A DNA stretch of 64,000 nucleotides from CAZTQN01 sp964615765 (GCA_964615765.1 CAZTQN010000012.1:1-64000); one strand, 5' to 3'. Shown: positions 11,511-21,130, numbered from the stretch's first letter. Notes: generated by a model not told the origin, from the sequence alone. A program made the numbers and translations.

Positions 11511-11847
11511 GGCGTGGGGGGAGAGGGGTGATGGGACGGGGTGTCCGGGTGACCGGGGAAGGAGGGTAGGGGGGGGGCGGGCGGGTGGCAAAGGACCCGA
11601 ACTCGCGTCAAATGCCGGGATCCCCGGCGGTGCTCACGGCATCGGACGGTCCGCTCGAAGCCAAGGTCCCGCCCGGAAATTCCACACAAACCGGCTGCCT
11701 GGCTTGGCAAAGCCGCCCGATGCGGCGTCCAGACCCATTCCGATCGAGCCAATTTTATTAGAGACGGAATCTGCTTTGAGTCGATGGGCACCGGTGGTCC
11801 GCGTGATGCAGTCCACGATCGCTCTTTGGATATCGCGAGGTTGTACG
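11511..11847. other. Divergent intergenic region between atpA and a propeller gene
   Basis: 337 bases that must hold both promoters. A run of nine G with C- and G-rich flanks lies near 11567-11580. I see no clear -35/-10 pair and no gene. Confidence 0.5.
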
Positions 11848-13494
11848 ATGCCGAACGGGTTGAGCATACGCTGTTATTATGTCAAACTTCGATGGATCGC
11901 ACGACTTGCTGTAGCGCTGGCGGTCGCCGCACCTGCGGGCGCACAGTGCACGGGGGATTGGATGGGCCCTGGCGAAGTGCCCGGACCGAACGGCCTGGTT
12001 TATGCGACGAAGATGTGGGATCGGGACGGCGCCGGAGCCCAACCCGCGAGGCTTGTTGTCGGTGGTGTGTTTACAAGCGCTGGAAACACGGGAACGACAA
12101 CCGTCGCAACCTATGACTCTACCGACGGAACATGGGGATCTCTTGGTTGGAGGTCGAACGTTAATGGGGCCGTGCTTGCGCTCGCAACACTTCCGAACGG
12201 CAACCTGGCCGTTGGCGGGGGGTTCAACGCCGCATCCGGCGCGCCGGGAAACTCGGTCGCCATTTGGGACGGCACCAGTTGGTCTGGGTTTGGTTCGGGC
12301 CTGAACGGCGGCGGCGTCTTGGCCCTTGAGGTGCTTCCGAACGGCGACCTCGTGGCTGGAGGCTGGTTTACGGCGAGCGGAGACGTCCCGATGAACCGCA
12401 TTGCGCGGTGGAACGGAGTCGAGTGGAACGCCCTCGGGTCAGGCTCGATGAGTTACGTCTACGCCCTTGCCGTGCTTCCGGACGGTACCTTGGCTGCCGC
12501 TGGGGAGTTCAGCGACTCAGCAGGCACGGTCCACGCGGGCGTGTCACGGTGGGATGGCGTTCGCTGGATGCCGCTGGGTCCCGCCTTCGACAATGAAGTG
12601 AAAGCTTTGGCTGTACATCCGAACGGGGATCTTATTGCCGCGGGCAGTTTCCGGGTTGCGGGCGGTGTTTCCGCGCGCCATGTCGCGCGGTGGAATGGCG
12701 CTCGATGGACGGAGATTGGCACAGGTCTAAGTGCACAAGCTCATTCACTCATCATGCTTCCTAATGGAGACATCATCGTCGGTGGGTATTTTACCGCAGC
12801 GGGCGGTGTTCCTGCTGATCGCGTTGCTCGATGGAATGGATCCACTTGGACGGCGGTCGGATCCGGGATCAGCAGTCACGTGTACACGTTGGCCGCGGTA
12901 TCGACTGACGAAGTGGTTGCGGGCGGCGCGTTCCTTACCGCCGGGGGCCAGAACTCCCGCTTCTTCGCCCGCTACAGCTTCACCGGCATCCCCTGGGTCG
13001 CTCGCCAACCCGCGGCCTCTGTCTCCGTTCAACCGACGCAAACCGTCACCCTGACCGCGACCCCCGCCACCGGCTATTCCGCGGTGCGTGTCCAGTGGCA
13101 ACGCAACGGCGCTCCAGTCGCGAACGGGCCCGCGGGCGCCTCGACGAGCGGGGGCATCGTCTCCGGCGCGTCGCTGACGCTCCCAACTCCGACCAACGGC
13201 ACACCTTCGACGCTCACCATCACCAACGCTCAACCATCCGATTCGGGCCTTTACACCGCCCTGTTCTTGAACGACTGCGGATCAGCCACAACTCAAAGTG
13301 CGCGGGTAACAGTCGGCACCGTTTGCAATGCCGATTTTGATGGCAACGGCACGCTTGCCGTGCACGATGTACTGGATTTCGTTGCTTCCGTCTTTGCCGT
13401 GCCGGTGGATCTGCGCGCGGATTTCAACAGCGACGGCAGAGTTTCGATCCAAGACATCTTCGACTTCCTCGGCGCGTACTTCGCGGGGTGCTGA
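11848..13494 (+). CDS. Exported propeller + Ig-like + GC-dockerin protein
   Basis: 548 residues from the ATG at 11848, which puts the signal peptide (site AGA before QC) near the N-terminus and has GCGAGG about 7 bases upstream; the frame stays open far upstream over the start of atpA. About seven delta-60/Kelch-like repeats (LPNGDLVAGGWFTASG type) are followed by an Ig-like domain (VRVQWQRNG to DSGLYTA) and a GC-dockerin (CNADFDGNG to YFAGC). The calcium loops DFDGNGTLAVHD and DFNSDGRVSIQD are close to canonical. The gene is visibly less GC-rich than atpA. It is the same architecture as 1367-2968. Confidence 0.85.
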   Translation: MPNGLSIRCYYVKLRWIARLAVALAVAAPAGAQCTGDWMGPGEVPGPNGLVYATKMWDRDGAGAQPARLVVGGVFTSAGNTGTTTVATYDSTDGTWGSLGWRSNVNGAVLALATLPNGNLAVGGGFNAASGAPGNSVAIWDGTSWSGFGSGLNGGGVLALEVLPNGDLVAGGWFTASGDVPMNRIARWNGVEWNALGSGSMSYVYALAVLPDGTLAAAGEFSDSAGTVHAGVSRWDGVRWMPLGPAFDNEVKALAVHPNGDLIAAGSFRVAGGVSARHVARWNGARWTEIGTGLSAQAHSLIMLPNGDIIVGGYFTAAGGVPADRVARWNGSTWTAVGSGISSHVYTLAAVSTDEVVAGGAFLTAGGQNSRFFARYSFTGIPWVARQPAASVSVQPTQTVTLTATPATGYSAVRVQWQRNGAPVANGPAGASTSGGIVSGASLTLPTPTNGTPSTLTITNAQPSDSGLYTALFLNDCGSATTQSARVTVGTVCNADFDGNGTLAVHDVLDFVASVFAVPVDLRADFNSDGRVSIQDIFDFLGAYFAGC

Positions 13495-14173
13495 AGATAG
13501 AACTTTGCTGAGTCTTGAACGAATTAGATTGCACGGCGCGCTCGATCACGAGCGCGTTCGCTCCGCAGACACCATTGCGGCCAGGTTGGCTCTGACCTTC
13601 AGCGCGCGGGCCCAGTGATCGATCTCTGCCCGAGACGCGCGACAGCTTTCGTGGCTCTGGCCGTCGGCGACGCGTGGTGTCAGCGGAGAGGGTTGGCGGG
13701 CACCGAACGTGGACCGATCGCGGGTGGCGGGAAGGCTGCGGGGTGCAGCGGCTGGGGCGTGTAGAAAAGGATGGCGTGCGCGTTCTCGGGGGGCTTTGTG
13801 GGCTGGCGGGTTGGCTGCCGCGGTCGTGACGATGGCCTCGCCGCGGGCGATGGGCGTCGGGGGTTGGATTTCTTGACCGGCCGTACTCGCCGTGGTCTAC
13901 TGACGCCGGTCTTTGTTCAGGCGGGTACGGACGTAGACCCCCGCCATCCGCCCAACCTCTCGCACCCCCCCCCCGCCCCCGCCCTGCCCCTTTCCTTCCC
14001 CCCCACTCGCTCCCACAGCGTCCATAGCCAGCCGGGCTGATCGCTCGGACCGTTCTTCGGACTTGCGTGGAGAGCGAGCGGCGTGGCTGGGCGAGCCCGC
14101 CGCGTGAGGCGCGAGCGGCGTGTGGGGACGGCCGGCCTGCTCACTGCCCATCGCTCATTCATCGAGGAACACC
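13495..14173. other. 679-base intergenic region without a supported gene
   Basis: Short open frames here have no signal peptide, ribosome-binding site or family resemblance. C-rich tracts lie at about 13965-14005. A hairpin near the upstream gene end is listed separately. Confidence 0.5.
13537..13556 (+). terminator. Possible weak terminator hairpin
   Basis: A perfect 8-bp stem (CGCGCTCG with CGAGCGCG, loop ATCA) lies 43 bases after the propeller gene stop. There is no proper T run, so it may only be an mRNA-end structure. Confidence 0.35.
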
Positions 14174-15226
14174 ATGGCAACTCGTGCGGACTTTGTGACG
14201 GTTATGTTGGCGGCGTGTGCGTGCGTGGGCGCGGCGTTTGCCGGACCGCTCGTGCCGCCTTCGGGGCCGGTCGTCTCGACGGGCAAGACGCTGTCGGAGA
14301 TCGAGCCGCGGATCGCGATCAACGGGACCAACACGCCCGGCGACGCCGACAGCGTGTTCAGGATCACGCAGCCGGGCTCGTATTACTTGACCGGCAACAT
14401 CAGCGCCACCACCGGCAAGATGGGGATCGAGATCGCGTCCGCGAACGTCACGATCGATCTGCAGGGTTTCACGATCAGCGGCGGGCCGAGCACGCTCGAC
14501 GGCATCGCGACCAGCGCGAGCACCGCTTCGATCGTCATCCGCAACGGGTTCATCACCGGGTTCGCCGGCGACGGCATCGACCTGTCCAGCCAGTCCGCGC
14601 CGGCGAGCACTGTGCAGGCGGTCACCGTCACGGCCTGTGGGGGCAACGGCGTCTCCGTCTCTTCGAGCACGAGGGTTCAGCAGTGTGTCGGGTACCAGAA
14701 CCAAACTTCCGGATTCAACCTCAGCCCCGGGTCATCCGTCAGTGACTCCATCGCCCAGTTGAACTCGGCGAGCGGGTTCGTCTGCACCAACGGCGTGACG
14801 TTCACCAACTGCACGGCGTATCAGAACGGCTCTGTTGGCATCAACGCCGGCACCGGGAGCATCGTCAGCGGGTGCGTGGCCCGCTTCAACGGCTCGGACG
14901 GCATCCTCGCACTCAACTCCACGTTCATCAAGGACTGCAGCAGTTCGAACAACGGGTTCAACGGCGACGGCGCGGGCATCCACATTACCGGGAGCGACTG
15001 CCGCGTCGAGGGCAACAACTGCACCGGCTCGGACCGCGGCATCGACGTCGACTCCACCGGCAACTTCATCGTTCGCAACACGTGCTCGGGCAACGCCACC
15101 AACTGGGATGTGGTCGCCAACAACGTCTGCCTGGTGGTCGCCGCGACGTTGAGCGGGGCGGTGACGGGCAACTCGGGCGGGACGTCTCCGGGCATGGCCG
15201 ATCCCGCCGCCAACTTCACGTACTGA
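14174..15226 (+). CDS. Exported right-handed parallel beta-helix protein
   Basis: 350 residues, GAGG upstream of the ATG. The signal peptide ends AAFA before G; this is one of two exported proteins here without Gln at that position. The mature part begins with a segment on periodic 'SVFRITQPGSYYLTGN' character, then short coils such as VTIDLQGFTISGG, GDGIDLSS and GNGVSVSSS, typical of pectate-lyase-like parallel beta-helices (NosD/right-handed helix type). There is no GC-dockerin or other sorting tail. The catalytic residues of a lyase cannot be assigned. The next gene starts 21 bases after the stop, so the two are probably cotranscribed. Confidence 0.85.
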   Translation: MATRADFVTVMLAACACVGAAFAGPLVPPSGPVVSTGKTLSEIEPRIAINGTNTPGDADSVFRITQPGSYYLTGNISATTGKMGIEIASANVTIDLQGFTISGGPSTLDGIATSASTASIVIRNGFITGFAGDGIDLSSQSAPASTVQAVTVTACGGNGVSVSSSTRVQQCVGYQNQTSGFNLSPGSSVSDSIAQLNSASGFVCTNGVTFTNCTAYQNGSVGINAGTGSIVSGCVARFNGSDGILALNSTFIKDCSSSNNGFNGDGAGIHITGSDCRVEGNNCTGSDRGIDVDSTGNFIVRNTCSGNATNWDVVANNVCLVVAATLSGAVTGNSGGTSPGMADPAANFTY

Positions 15227-15247
15227 GCAGTTTGGAGGTCGGTATTC

Positions 15248-15979
15248 ATGGTCCGCGCTCGCACCATCACCGCTCGTTCGCCCGCGGCTGTGTCCAACCG
15301 CCGGCGCGACCAGCACGCCCCGCGACGCGGACAGCGTGCGGTCGTCGCGGCCCTCGCCATCGCGGCCGGCACGCCCGCGCTGGGGCAATCGAACGTCGCC
15401 ACGACGAACAAGTTCGCCTGGAGCGAGAACTGCGGCTGGCTGAACTTCCGCGACGCCGGCTCGCCCGTGAGCGCCCAAGGCGCACGCTTCATCGGCTCGT
15501 TTGCCTCCGGCTTCGTGTGGGGCGAGAACATCGGCTGGATCAACCTCGGCGATGGCACACCCAGCAACGGCGTGTCGTATGCCAACGTCGACGGCAACGA
15601 CTTCGGCGTCAATATCAACACCGGCACCGGCGCCCTGACCGGCTTGGCGTGGGGTGAGAACGTCGGCTGGATCAACTTCTCCGGCGGCGCGCTCGCGACG
15701 CCCGCCCAGCCGGCCCGTATCGACCAGGTCGCCAAGCGCCTCCGCGGCTACGCCTGGGGCGAGAACATCGGGTGGATCAACCTCGACGACGTCAACGCGT
15801 TCGTCGGCATCCGCTGCCCCGCCGACTTCAACGGCGTCGGCGGCGTGACCGTGCAGGACATCTTCGACTACCTCGAGGCCTGGTTCGCGAACAACCCCCT
15901 GGCCAACTTCAACGGCGTGGACGGGGTCACGGTGCAGGACATCTTCGATTTCCTGACGGCGTGGTTCGGGGGGTGCTGA
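15248..15979 (+). CDS. Exported WGEN-repeat protein with GC-dockerin
   Basis: 243 residues. A long basic n-region (several Arg) precedes the hydrophobic core and the site ALG before QS. Residues 55-180 hold four copies of a motif of the form W-(S/G)-E-N-x-G-W-(I/L)-N-(L/F), for example VWGENIGWINL. The copies are spaced about 35-45 residues and contain Gly- and Asn-rich turns, suggesting a small beta-structure. The tail is a GC-dockerin (CPADFNGVG to WFGGC) with two near-identical halves. It lies 21 bases behind the beta-helix gene, likely in one operon. Function unknown. Confidence 0.82.
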   Translation: MVRARTITARSPAAVSNRRRDQHAPRRGQRAVVAALAIAAGTPALGQSNVATTNKFAWSENCGWLNFRDAGSPVSAQGARFIGSFASGFVWGENIGWINLGDGTPSNGVSYANVDGNDFGVNINTGTGALTGLAWGENVGWINFSGGALATPAQPARIDQVAKRLRGYAWGENIGWINLDDVNAFVGIRCPADFNGVGGVTVQDIFDYLEAWFANNPLANFNGVDGVTVQDIFDFLTAWFGGC

Positions 15980-16207
15980 TCGCGCTGGGAAGCATGGATG
16001 ACGCGCGCGGCGTACATCGAGCCGCGGCGCCGTGATGGCGCGCGCAATCCGGGGCGAGCCATGGCCCCCGGAACGAGCGGGATCTCCGACAGCAACTCCA
16101 CGGTGATAGCCCGCGCACGCCGCGGCGGATGAGGGCCGCCGGGGTGGGTGCGGTGGCGTGGTGTGGTGCCGCGCCTCGCGCAACTGGGGCGATCAAGGAG
16201 TCATGCC

Positions 16208-17146
16208 ATGAAGCGGAACGCGATGTCGATGATGACGCAGCAAGAGAGCGGCACAATGAACCGCGCGGCGAACGCCGGCACGAGCGTGCGAATGTGTCGA
16301 GCGTTTGTGCCGGGGGCGCGGCTGGCCGGGGCGGTGGTGGCGATGGCGGCGCTCGCGCCGGCGGCGCTCGGGCAGATGACGCTGGAGACGCAGGCGCGGT
16401 CAATCAGCGTCAACGGCGGGCCGTGCGGGAGTCAGTCGCTGTCGGCCCCGGGCTTTGCGCCGTTTGTGCAGACGGTGCGGGTCGGGTCGGGGGCGGCGTC
16501 GCAGAGCACGACGCTGTCATCGGCGCTGATCACGGGGACGGGCGGGACGTCTCGCCCGGCCGGCGGGCCGTGCACGGGGATCACGGGGTCGTCGAGCTTG
16601 AACGTGACGTTCTCGATCGCGCAGCCGACGAACTACATCTTTCAGTACGGCGCGACATTGCTGGCGCCGGTGCAGATCTCGCTGACGGGCCCGAACACGA
16701 ACATCGCGTTCAACATCGCGACAATGGGGACCACGCCGCAGACGGCGACGGGCGTGTTTCAGCCGGGCGTGTACACGCTGTCGGCGACGGCGAACGCGGG
16801 CCCGCAGTCCGGGACGCTGACGCCGACGGGGTGGAGCATCAACCTGTCGGCGAGCGTACCGAGCGGGGCGTGCTGCACGGGGCTCACGTGCACGCAGGCG
16901 ACGGCGGCGGAGTGCACCGGGCGGTTTGTGGGCGCGGGCGCGGCGTGCAACGCGGTGGGGAACGTGACCACGCCGTGCTGCCGCGCGGATGTTGATCAGT
17001 CCGGCACTCTCAGCGTGCAGGACATCTTCACGTTCCTGAACGCGTGGTTCCAGCGCAGCGTGGGCATCGGCAACTACAACGGCGATTGCTGCGTGAGCAC
17101 GCAGGACATTTTCGACTACCTCGCGGCGTACTTCGCGGGGTGCTGA
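16208..17146 (+). CDS. Exported Cys-rich GC-dockerin protein
   Basis: 312 residues. The ATG at 16208 is chosen because AAGGAG lies 7 bases before it; in-frame upstream ATG 16148 lacks one. A long n-region precedes the signal core; the site is ALG before QM. Residues 60-210 are a beta-rich domain I do not recognise (LNVTFSIAQPTNYIFQYGA region). It is followed by one six-Cys module (GACCTGLTC...) and a GC-dockerin in which CC doublets replace single Cys (CCRADV, GDCCVSTQD), ending YFAGC. The same module plus dockerin pairing appears in the big genes at 47-63 kb. Confidence 0.82.
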   Translation: MKRNAMSMMTQQESGTMNRAANAGTSVRMCRAFVPGARLAGAVVAMAALAPAALGQMTLETQARSISVNGGPCGSQSLSAPGFAPFVQTVRVGSGAASQSTTLSSALITGTGGTSRPAGGPCTGITGSSSLNVTFSIAQPTNYIFQYGATLLAPVQISLTGPNTNIAFNIATMGTTPQTATGVFQPGVYTLSATANAGPQSGTLTPTGWSINLSASVPSGACCTGLTCTQATAAECTGRFVGAGAACNAVGNVTTPCCRADVDQSGTLSVQDIFTFLNAWFQRSVGIGNYNGDCCVSTQDIFDYLAAYFAGC

Positions 17147-17278
17147 TCGGGCTGAGTGGGAGCAAGTTTGAAACACGCCCGCGAGCGAGGTTTCATCGCC
17201 GCGGGCGCTTTGGCGCGCTGGCACTTCTTGCTAGAGCCCCCCTACTGCTGACCGGGCAAAGCACTCGCCCCGCCCGCG

Positions 17279-18520
17279 TTACTCCGGCAGATCGACCACC
17301 AGGGCCATGCTGGTGCCGATGACGGGGTACTCGATCGCGAACCGGAACAGTTCGTACCCGGCGGGGTCCCACCCGAGGCGGTCGAACACGCGCGCGATGG
17401 CGGCGACGTAGTCCGGCGCCTGGCGGATGGCGGCGACCGAGAGCCCGGCGCCCAAGCGCACGGCGTCCTCGGCGACGGGCAAGCGCTTCCATCGCGACGG
17501 GGGCTGGTGCACCGGGTTGGCGTTGAGCGCGCACAGGCTCATGCCGCGGGGCTGGTGCGGCGAGAACAGCCCGGTCGGGAACCACATGTCGACCACGCCG
17601 ATCTCGACCGGGCGACGCACGCCGAGGATCAGCGCGTTGACGGTGTTGGCCTCGTTGCGCTTGAGACAACCGGCCAGGGCGCGGCGGATCTCGCCGGTGT
17701 AGACGGTCACGGCGCCGCGCTCGCCCAAAGGATGCTCGGCGAAGCGGTAGTCGACGTTGTTGCCGTCGGTCGGCACGGCTTCGAGCGCGGGGAACGGCGT
17801 GGTGCAGAAGTCGCGCAGGAGCGGGACGCCCTGCAGCACGCCCTCGGGCTCGATCGCAGCGACGCGCGCGCGGCGGACGCCGGGGTCGTCGGTGTCGCTC
17901 TCAACGGTTCTTGACAGCACGAAGTGCCCGTCGCGGCGGACCAGTCGCAGGCGCGCGTGCCCGCGCACGGTGGCGAGGTCGGCCAGCCCGTCGCCGACGG
18001 GTGTGTAGATGGCCGCGAGAACGTGCGCCTTGCTCTGAACGCCCCAGGTGTAGCTTCCGCAGCGGTACGCGGCACGGCGGGCGGCCCGCAAATCGGCGCT
18101 CGGGGCCCGCTCGTCCGCCAGCGCGCGGAGCATCACCTCCAACGAGGCCCGGTCCAACGACTGGGCGTCCATCAGTTCCTGGAAGCGGGCGAGCGCTTGG
18201 CGCACGGCGTGGATGGCGTCGGCGGTTGCGCCCGCGGAGGCGGCCGCCGCGAGGAAGATGTCCACGCCCTCGCTTCCGGGGATGTAGTGCGCATCCAGCA
18301 GCGGCGCCCGGCTGTGGGCGATGCGGATGACCCGCCACGCGAGGGACTTGTGCAGGCAGAGGCCGGTCTCGAGGTCGCGCGAGCGGTGCGGGGCGCCGGG
18401 GAGCTGGGCGAGCAGGGCGCGGAAGGCGGCCCGGATGTCTTCGAGGACGAGGGTGGCTTCCCGCTGCAGCTCGTGCTCGCTTGACCGCCGCGAACGCTCC
18501 GTCGTCTCCGGTGCCGCCAT
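17279..18520 (-). CDS. Hypothetical protein, possible HTH DNA-binding regulator
   Basis: 413 residues from the ATG at 18520; there is no signal peptide, so it is cytoplasmic. Near the N-terminus (about residues 45-70) the stretch GLCLHKSLAWRVIRIAHS looks like a helix-turn-helix, with an LxxHKS-type recognition helix start. The long remainder resembles no family I can name. A perfect 25-bp palindrome lies 41 bases upstream of the start, in the divergent gap to the large dockerin gene at 18706. A self-regulating repressor is therefore a reasonable guess, but both the HTH call and the target are inference. The gene converges on the 16208-17146 gene. Confidence 0.7.
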   Translation of the reverse strand: MAAPETTERSRRSSEHELQREATLVLEDIRAAFRALLAQLPGAPHRSRDLETGLCLHKSLAWRVIRIAHSRAPLLDAHYIPGSEGVDIFLAAAASAGATADAIHAVRQALARFQELMDAQSLDRASLEVMLRALADERAPSADLRAARRAAYRCGSYTWGVQSKAHVLAAIYTPVGDGLADLATVRGHARLRLVRRDGHFVLSRTVESDTDDPGVRRARVAAIEPEGVLQGVPLLRDFCTTPFPALEAVPTDGNNVDYRFAEHPLGERGAVTVYTGEIRRALAGCLKRNEANTVNALILGVRRPVEIGVVDMWFPTGLFSPHQPRGMSLCALNANPVHQPPSRWKRLPVAEDAVRLGAGLSVAAIRQAPDYVAAIARVFDRLGWDPAGYELFRFAIEYPVIGTSMALVVDLPE

Positions 18521-18561
18521 GCGATGAACTGTACCGCAGAGGTGACCGGCTGCCCCGAAAA

Positions 18562-18586
18562 GTTTTTGGTAAACTTTACCAAAAAC
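18562..18586. promoter_or_regulatory. Perfect 25-bp palindrome, candidate operator
   Basis: Arms GTTTTTGGTAAA and TTTACCAAAAAC around a single central C. It is AT-rich in a GC-rich background and lies between divergent genes, 41 bases from one start and 119 from the other. It looks like a dimeric regulator site. An 11-base match to one arm recurs at 30536. Confidence 0.7.
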
Positions 18587-18705
18587 GATTGCGAGGGTCG
18601 GGGTGCGGAGGTACCTTGTCCAAGAGCCCGCGGTCGGCGGGGGTCGCGCACGGGCGGCGTTGACGACGAGTTCCAAAAAGACACCGAACAGGTGCTGGAG
18701 GCGGT

Positions 18706-21012
18706 ATGGCAATGCGGAGCGCGTTTGCTCGGGTGGCGGCGGTCGTGGTGGTGTGCGGTCTGTCGGCGTCGCGGAGCGAGGCGCAGTTCGCGCCGACGTG
18801 CGCGGGCGCACCGGCGGTGGGGCCGGGGACGCACGCGTTCAACATGGGCCCGTTGACGTCGCCGAACGCCACGGTGTCGCCGGAGTGTGCGCCCGAGCCG
18901 CCGAGCTATGAACTGTGGACGAGCTATGTGCCGACCGCGAGCGGGAAGGCGTTCATCACGCTGACGGGGCTGGTGAACGGCCCGGCGACGGTGGCGCAGC
19001 TCGGCTTCAACTGCGAGTTTCCCGGCTTTCTGAGCGGGTGCGCCAGCACGGACAGCCCGTGCACGCCGAGCGGGCTGCTCAAACTGGACGTGACGGCTGG
19101 CGAGCCGGTGACGCTGGTGATCACCGGGCGCGGCGCGGGCAAGCCGAGCGGGACCCTGCAGATCGTCGAGAACCCGGCGTCCGGGCCCGGCGACACGTGC
19201 GCGACGGCGATCCCGGCGGCGCTGGGCACGAACGCCTTTTCCGCGGCGGGTTCGGTCGACAACTCCACGCCGGCGGGGTGTCGCGGGTTCGATGACATCT
19301 GGTTCGTGTACGTGCCGTCCGTGAGCGGCGGTCTGACGGCGAGCGTGTGCGGCGAGCCCGGGGCCGGCTCGACGGTGAACATATATCTGTCCAGCGGGTG
19401 CACCTCCGAGGACGTGCTGGACTGCGGGAACTTCAACGAGAACGGCGGGTTTGCTCCCTGCCGCGCACAGACCGCGGTGAGCGCGGGCGAGCCGGTGTAC
19501 ATCCGGCTGACGCAAGACGGCTGCTTCACCCCGAGCACGCTGACCTTGTCCATCGACCCGGGCGTGCTGCCGTCGAACGACGCGTGCGCGAACGCGGCGG
19601 TGGTCGGCGAGGGGGACACGGTGGTGAACAACACGTTCGCGACGAGCGACGGCGCGGACGATTGCAGCGGCGGGGCGTTCGGGTTCGGGAGCGGGCGTGA
19701 CCTGTGGTGCGTGTTCACGCCGGCGGTCACGGCGTCGTACGACTTCTCGACCGGGTACGACTCGATCGGGCTGGCGCTCCCGATCGAGGCCCCGGCGGTG
19801 GCGGTGTACACGTCGTGCGAGAACGCGACGACCCAGATCACCTCGATCGCGTGCAGCAACGAGGGGTTCTCGTACTCGTACTTCCGCGTGCCGTTGCAGG
19901 CCGGGCAGCCGTACGTGATCCGCATCGCGGGCGCGGGGCGCCTACAGGACGGAACCCCGTTCGCGCGGGGGGACGTGAAGCTCAAGATCCGGCGCGTGGT
20001 GCCGCCGACGAACGACCTGTGCGCGAACGCGACGCCGATCGGCTCCGGGCAGACGGCGTTCGATCTGCGGGACGCGTCGACGGACGGCGCCAACGCCTGC
20101 GGCGCCATCGGCGCCGAGCCGGACGTGTGGTTCGTGTACACCCCGTCGTTCACGGGGACGGCGGAGATCGGGCTGGTGCCGGATGTCACGAACTTCCCGC
20201 CCACGCTGCTGGCGGCGGCGGAGGTGACGATCGTGAGCTCGTGCGTCGGCGGCACGACCGGCACGTCGGGCCTGGCGCGAGAGTCAGCGACGGGTCAGGC
20301 GTACAGCCGGCTGATCGTGCCGGTGGTGAGCGGGCAGGCGCTGCTGGTGCGTGTCGCGGCGGAAGTGGGCTTCCCGCGCATCGCGGCGGGCACGCTGTAC
20401 ACGGGCCCGGTGCGTGCGCCGCTCCCGCCCGCGAACGACACCTGCGCGGCGGCGGCGCCGCTCGGGTATCGCGTGGCGGCGACGTTCGACCTGACCGACG
20501 CCACCAAGACGGCCCCGCCGTGCTATGAGTCCGGCAACTGCTTCCAGCCGACCGCGGACCCGTGCACGATCGCGATCGACGACGACCTGTACTACGCGTT
20601 CGTGGCGCCGAGCACGCGGGCGGCGGACATCCGCGTGAGCGACGGCCAGCCGTACCCCTTCGGGGGCGTGGCCATCGCCGTGCTGGATTCGTGCTCGTTC
20701 ACGCAGCCGCCGACGCTGTGCGGCTTTGCGTGCGGCGACGCCCCGCGCGACCTGATCCGCCTGAACATGCTCGCCGGGCAGCAGTATCTCATCCGCGTGG
20801 GCACGTTCACGGGCGGCGCGCCCGGCCCGGGCTCGATCATCGTGACGTGCACCGGCGACTTCACGGGCAACGGGAGCGTGACGATTCAGGACATCTTCGA
20901 GTTCCTGAGCGAGTGGTTCGTGGCGGGCTTCGCCGCGGACTTCAACCAGAGCGGCGAGGTGACCGTGCAGGACCTGTTCGACTTCCTGGCCGACTGGTTC
21001 GTCGGGTGCTGA
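18706..21012 (+). CDS. Large exported multi-domain GC-dockerin protein
   Basis: 768 residues. GGAGG lies 6 bases upstream of the ATG. Signal peptide site SEA before QF. The mature protein has at least four modules that open with ND-x-CA or GDTCA (SNDACANAAVVGEG, TNDLCANATPIGSG, ANDTCAAAAPLG) and continue with DVWFVYTPS-type strands. This resembles pre-peptidase C-terminal (PPC)-like beta-sandwich domains. The tail is a GC-dockerin (CTGDFTGNG to WFVGC) with QDIFEFLSEWF and QDLFDFLADWF helices. No enzyme motif is present. Its promoter region contains the palindrome, so it may be controlled by the divergent gene. Confidence 0.83.
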   Translation: MAMRSAFARVAAVVVVCGLSASRSEAQFAPTCAGAPAVGPGTHAFNMGPLTSPNATVSPECAPEPPSYELWTSYVPTASGKAFITLTGLVNGPATVAQLGFNCEFPGFLSGCASTDSPCTPSGLLKLDVTAGEPVTLVITGRGAGKPSGTLQIVENPASGPGDTCATAIPAALGTNAFSAAGSVDNSTPAGCRGFDDIWFVYVPSVSGGLTASVCGEPGAGSTVNIYLSSGCTSEDVLDCGNFNENGGFAPCRAQTAVSAGEPVYIRLTQDGCFTPSTLTLSIDPGVLPSNDACANAAVVGEGDTVVNNTFATSDGADDCSGGAFGFGSGRDLWCVFTPAVTASYDFSTGYDSIGLALPIEAPAVAVYTSCENATTQITSIACSNEGFSYSYFRVPLQAGQPYVIRIAGAGRLQDGTPFARGDVKLKIRRVVPPTNDLCANATPIGSGQTAFDLRDASTDGANACGAIGAEPDVWFVYTPSFTGTAEIGLVPDVTNFPPTLLAAAEVTIVSSCVGGTTGTSGLARESATGQAYSRLIVPVVSGQALLVRVAAEVGFPRIAAGTLYTGPVRAPLPPANDTCAAAAPLGYRVAATFDLTDATKTAPPCYESGNCFQPTADPCTIAIDDDLYYAFVAPSTRAADIRVSDGQPYPFGGVAIAVLDSCSFTQPPTLCGFACGDAPRDLIRLNMLAGQQYLIRVGTFTGGAPGPGSIIVTCTGDFTGNGSVTIQDIFEFLSEWFVAGFAADFNQSGEVTVQDLFDFLADWFVGC

Positions 21013-21084
21013 TGGGCCGCTGATCTCGAGCGACATCAGCCCGCGCGGGCAAGGCACGGCGACACGGATTGTGCGATTCACGCG

Positions 21085-21130
21085 ATCACGCCCGTCCAAG
21101 AGACCATCTTGGGCGGGCGTGATGCGTTTT
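21085..21130 (+). terminator. Terminator-like hairpin after the 18706-21012 gene
   Basis: A 17-bp stem with one imperfect pair (ATCACGCCCGTCCAAGA with its complement at 21107-21123), loop GACCA, then GCGTTTT. The remaining 21013-21354 stretch holds no gene that I can support. Confidence 0.65.

Noticed and set aside
13771..14040. 89-codon open frame in the gap before the beta-helix gene
   Set aside because: No ribosome-binding site, Pro/Arg-rich end over a C tract, and no resemblance to known proteins.
17176..17207. Hairpin CGCCCGCG/CGCGGGCG after the 16208-17146 gene as a terminator
   Set aside because: The loop is long and only CTTT follows. In this GC-rich DNA such pairs arise easily.
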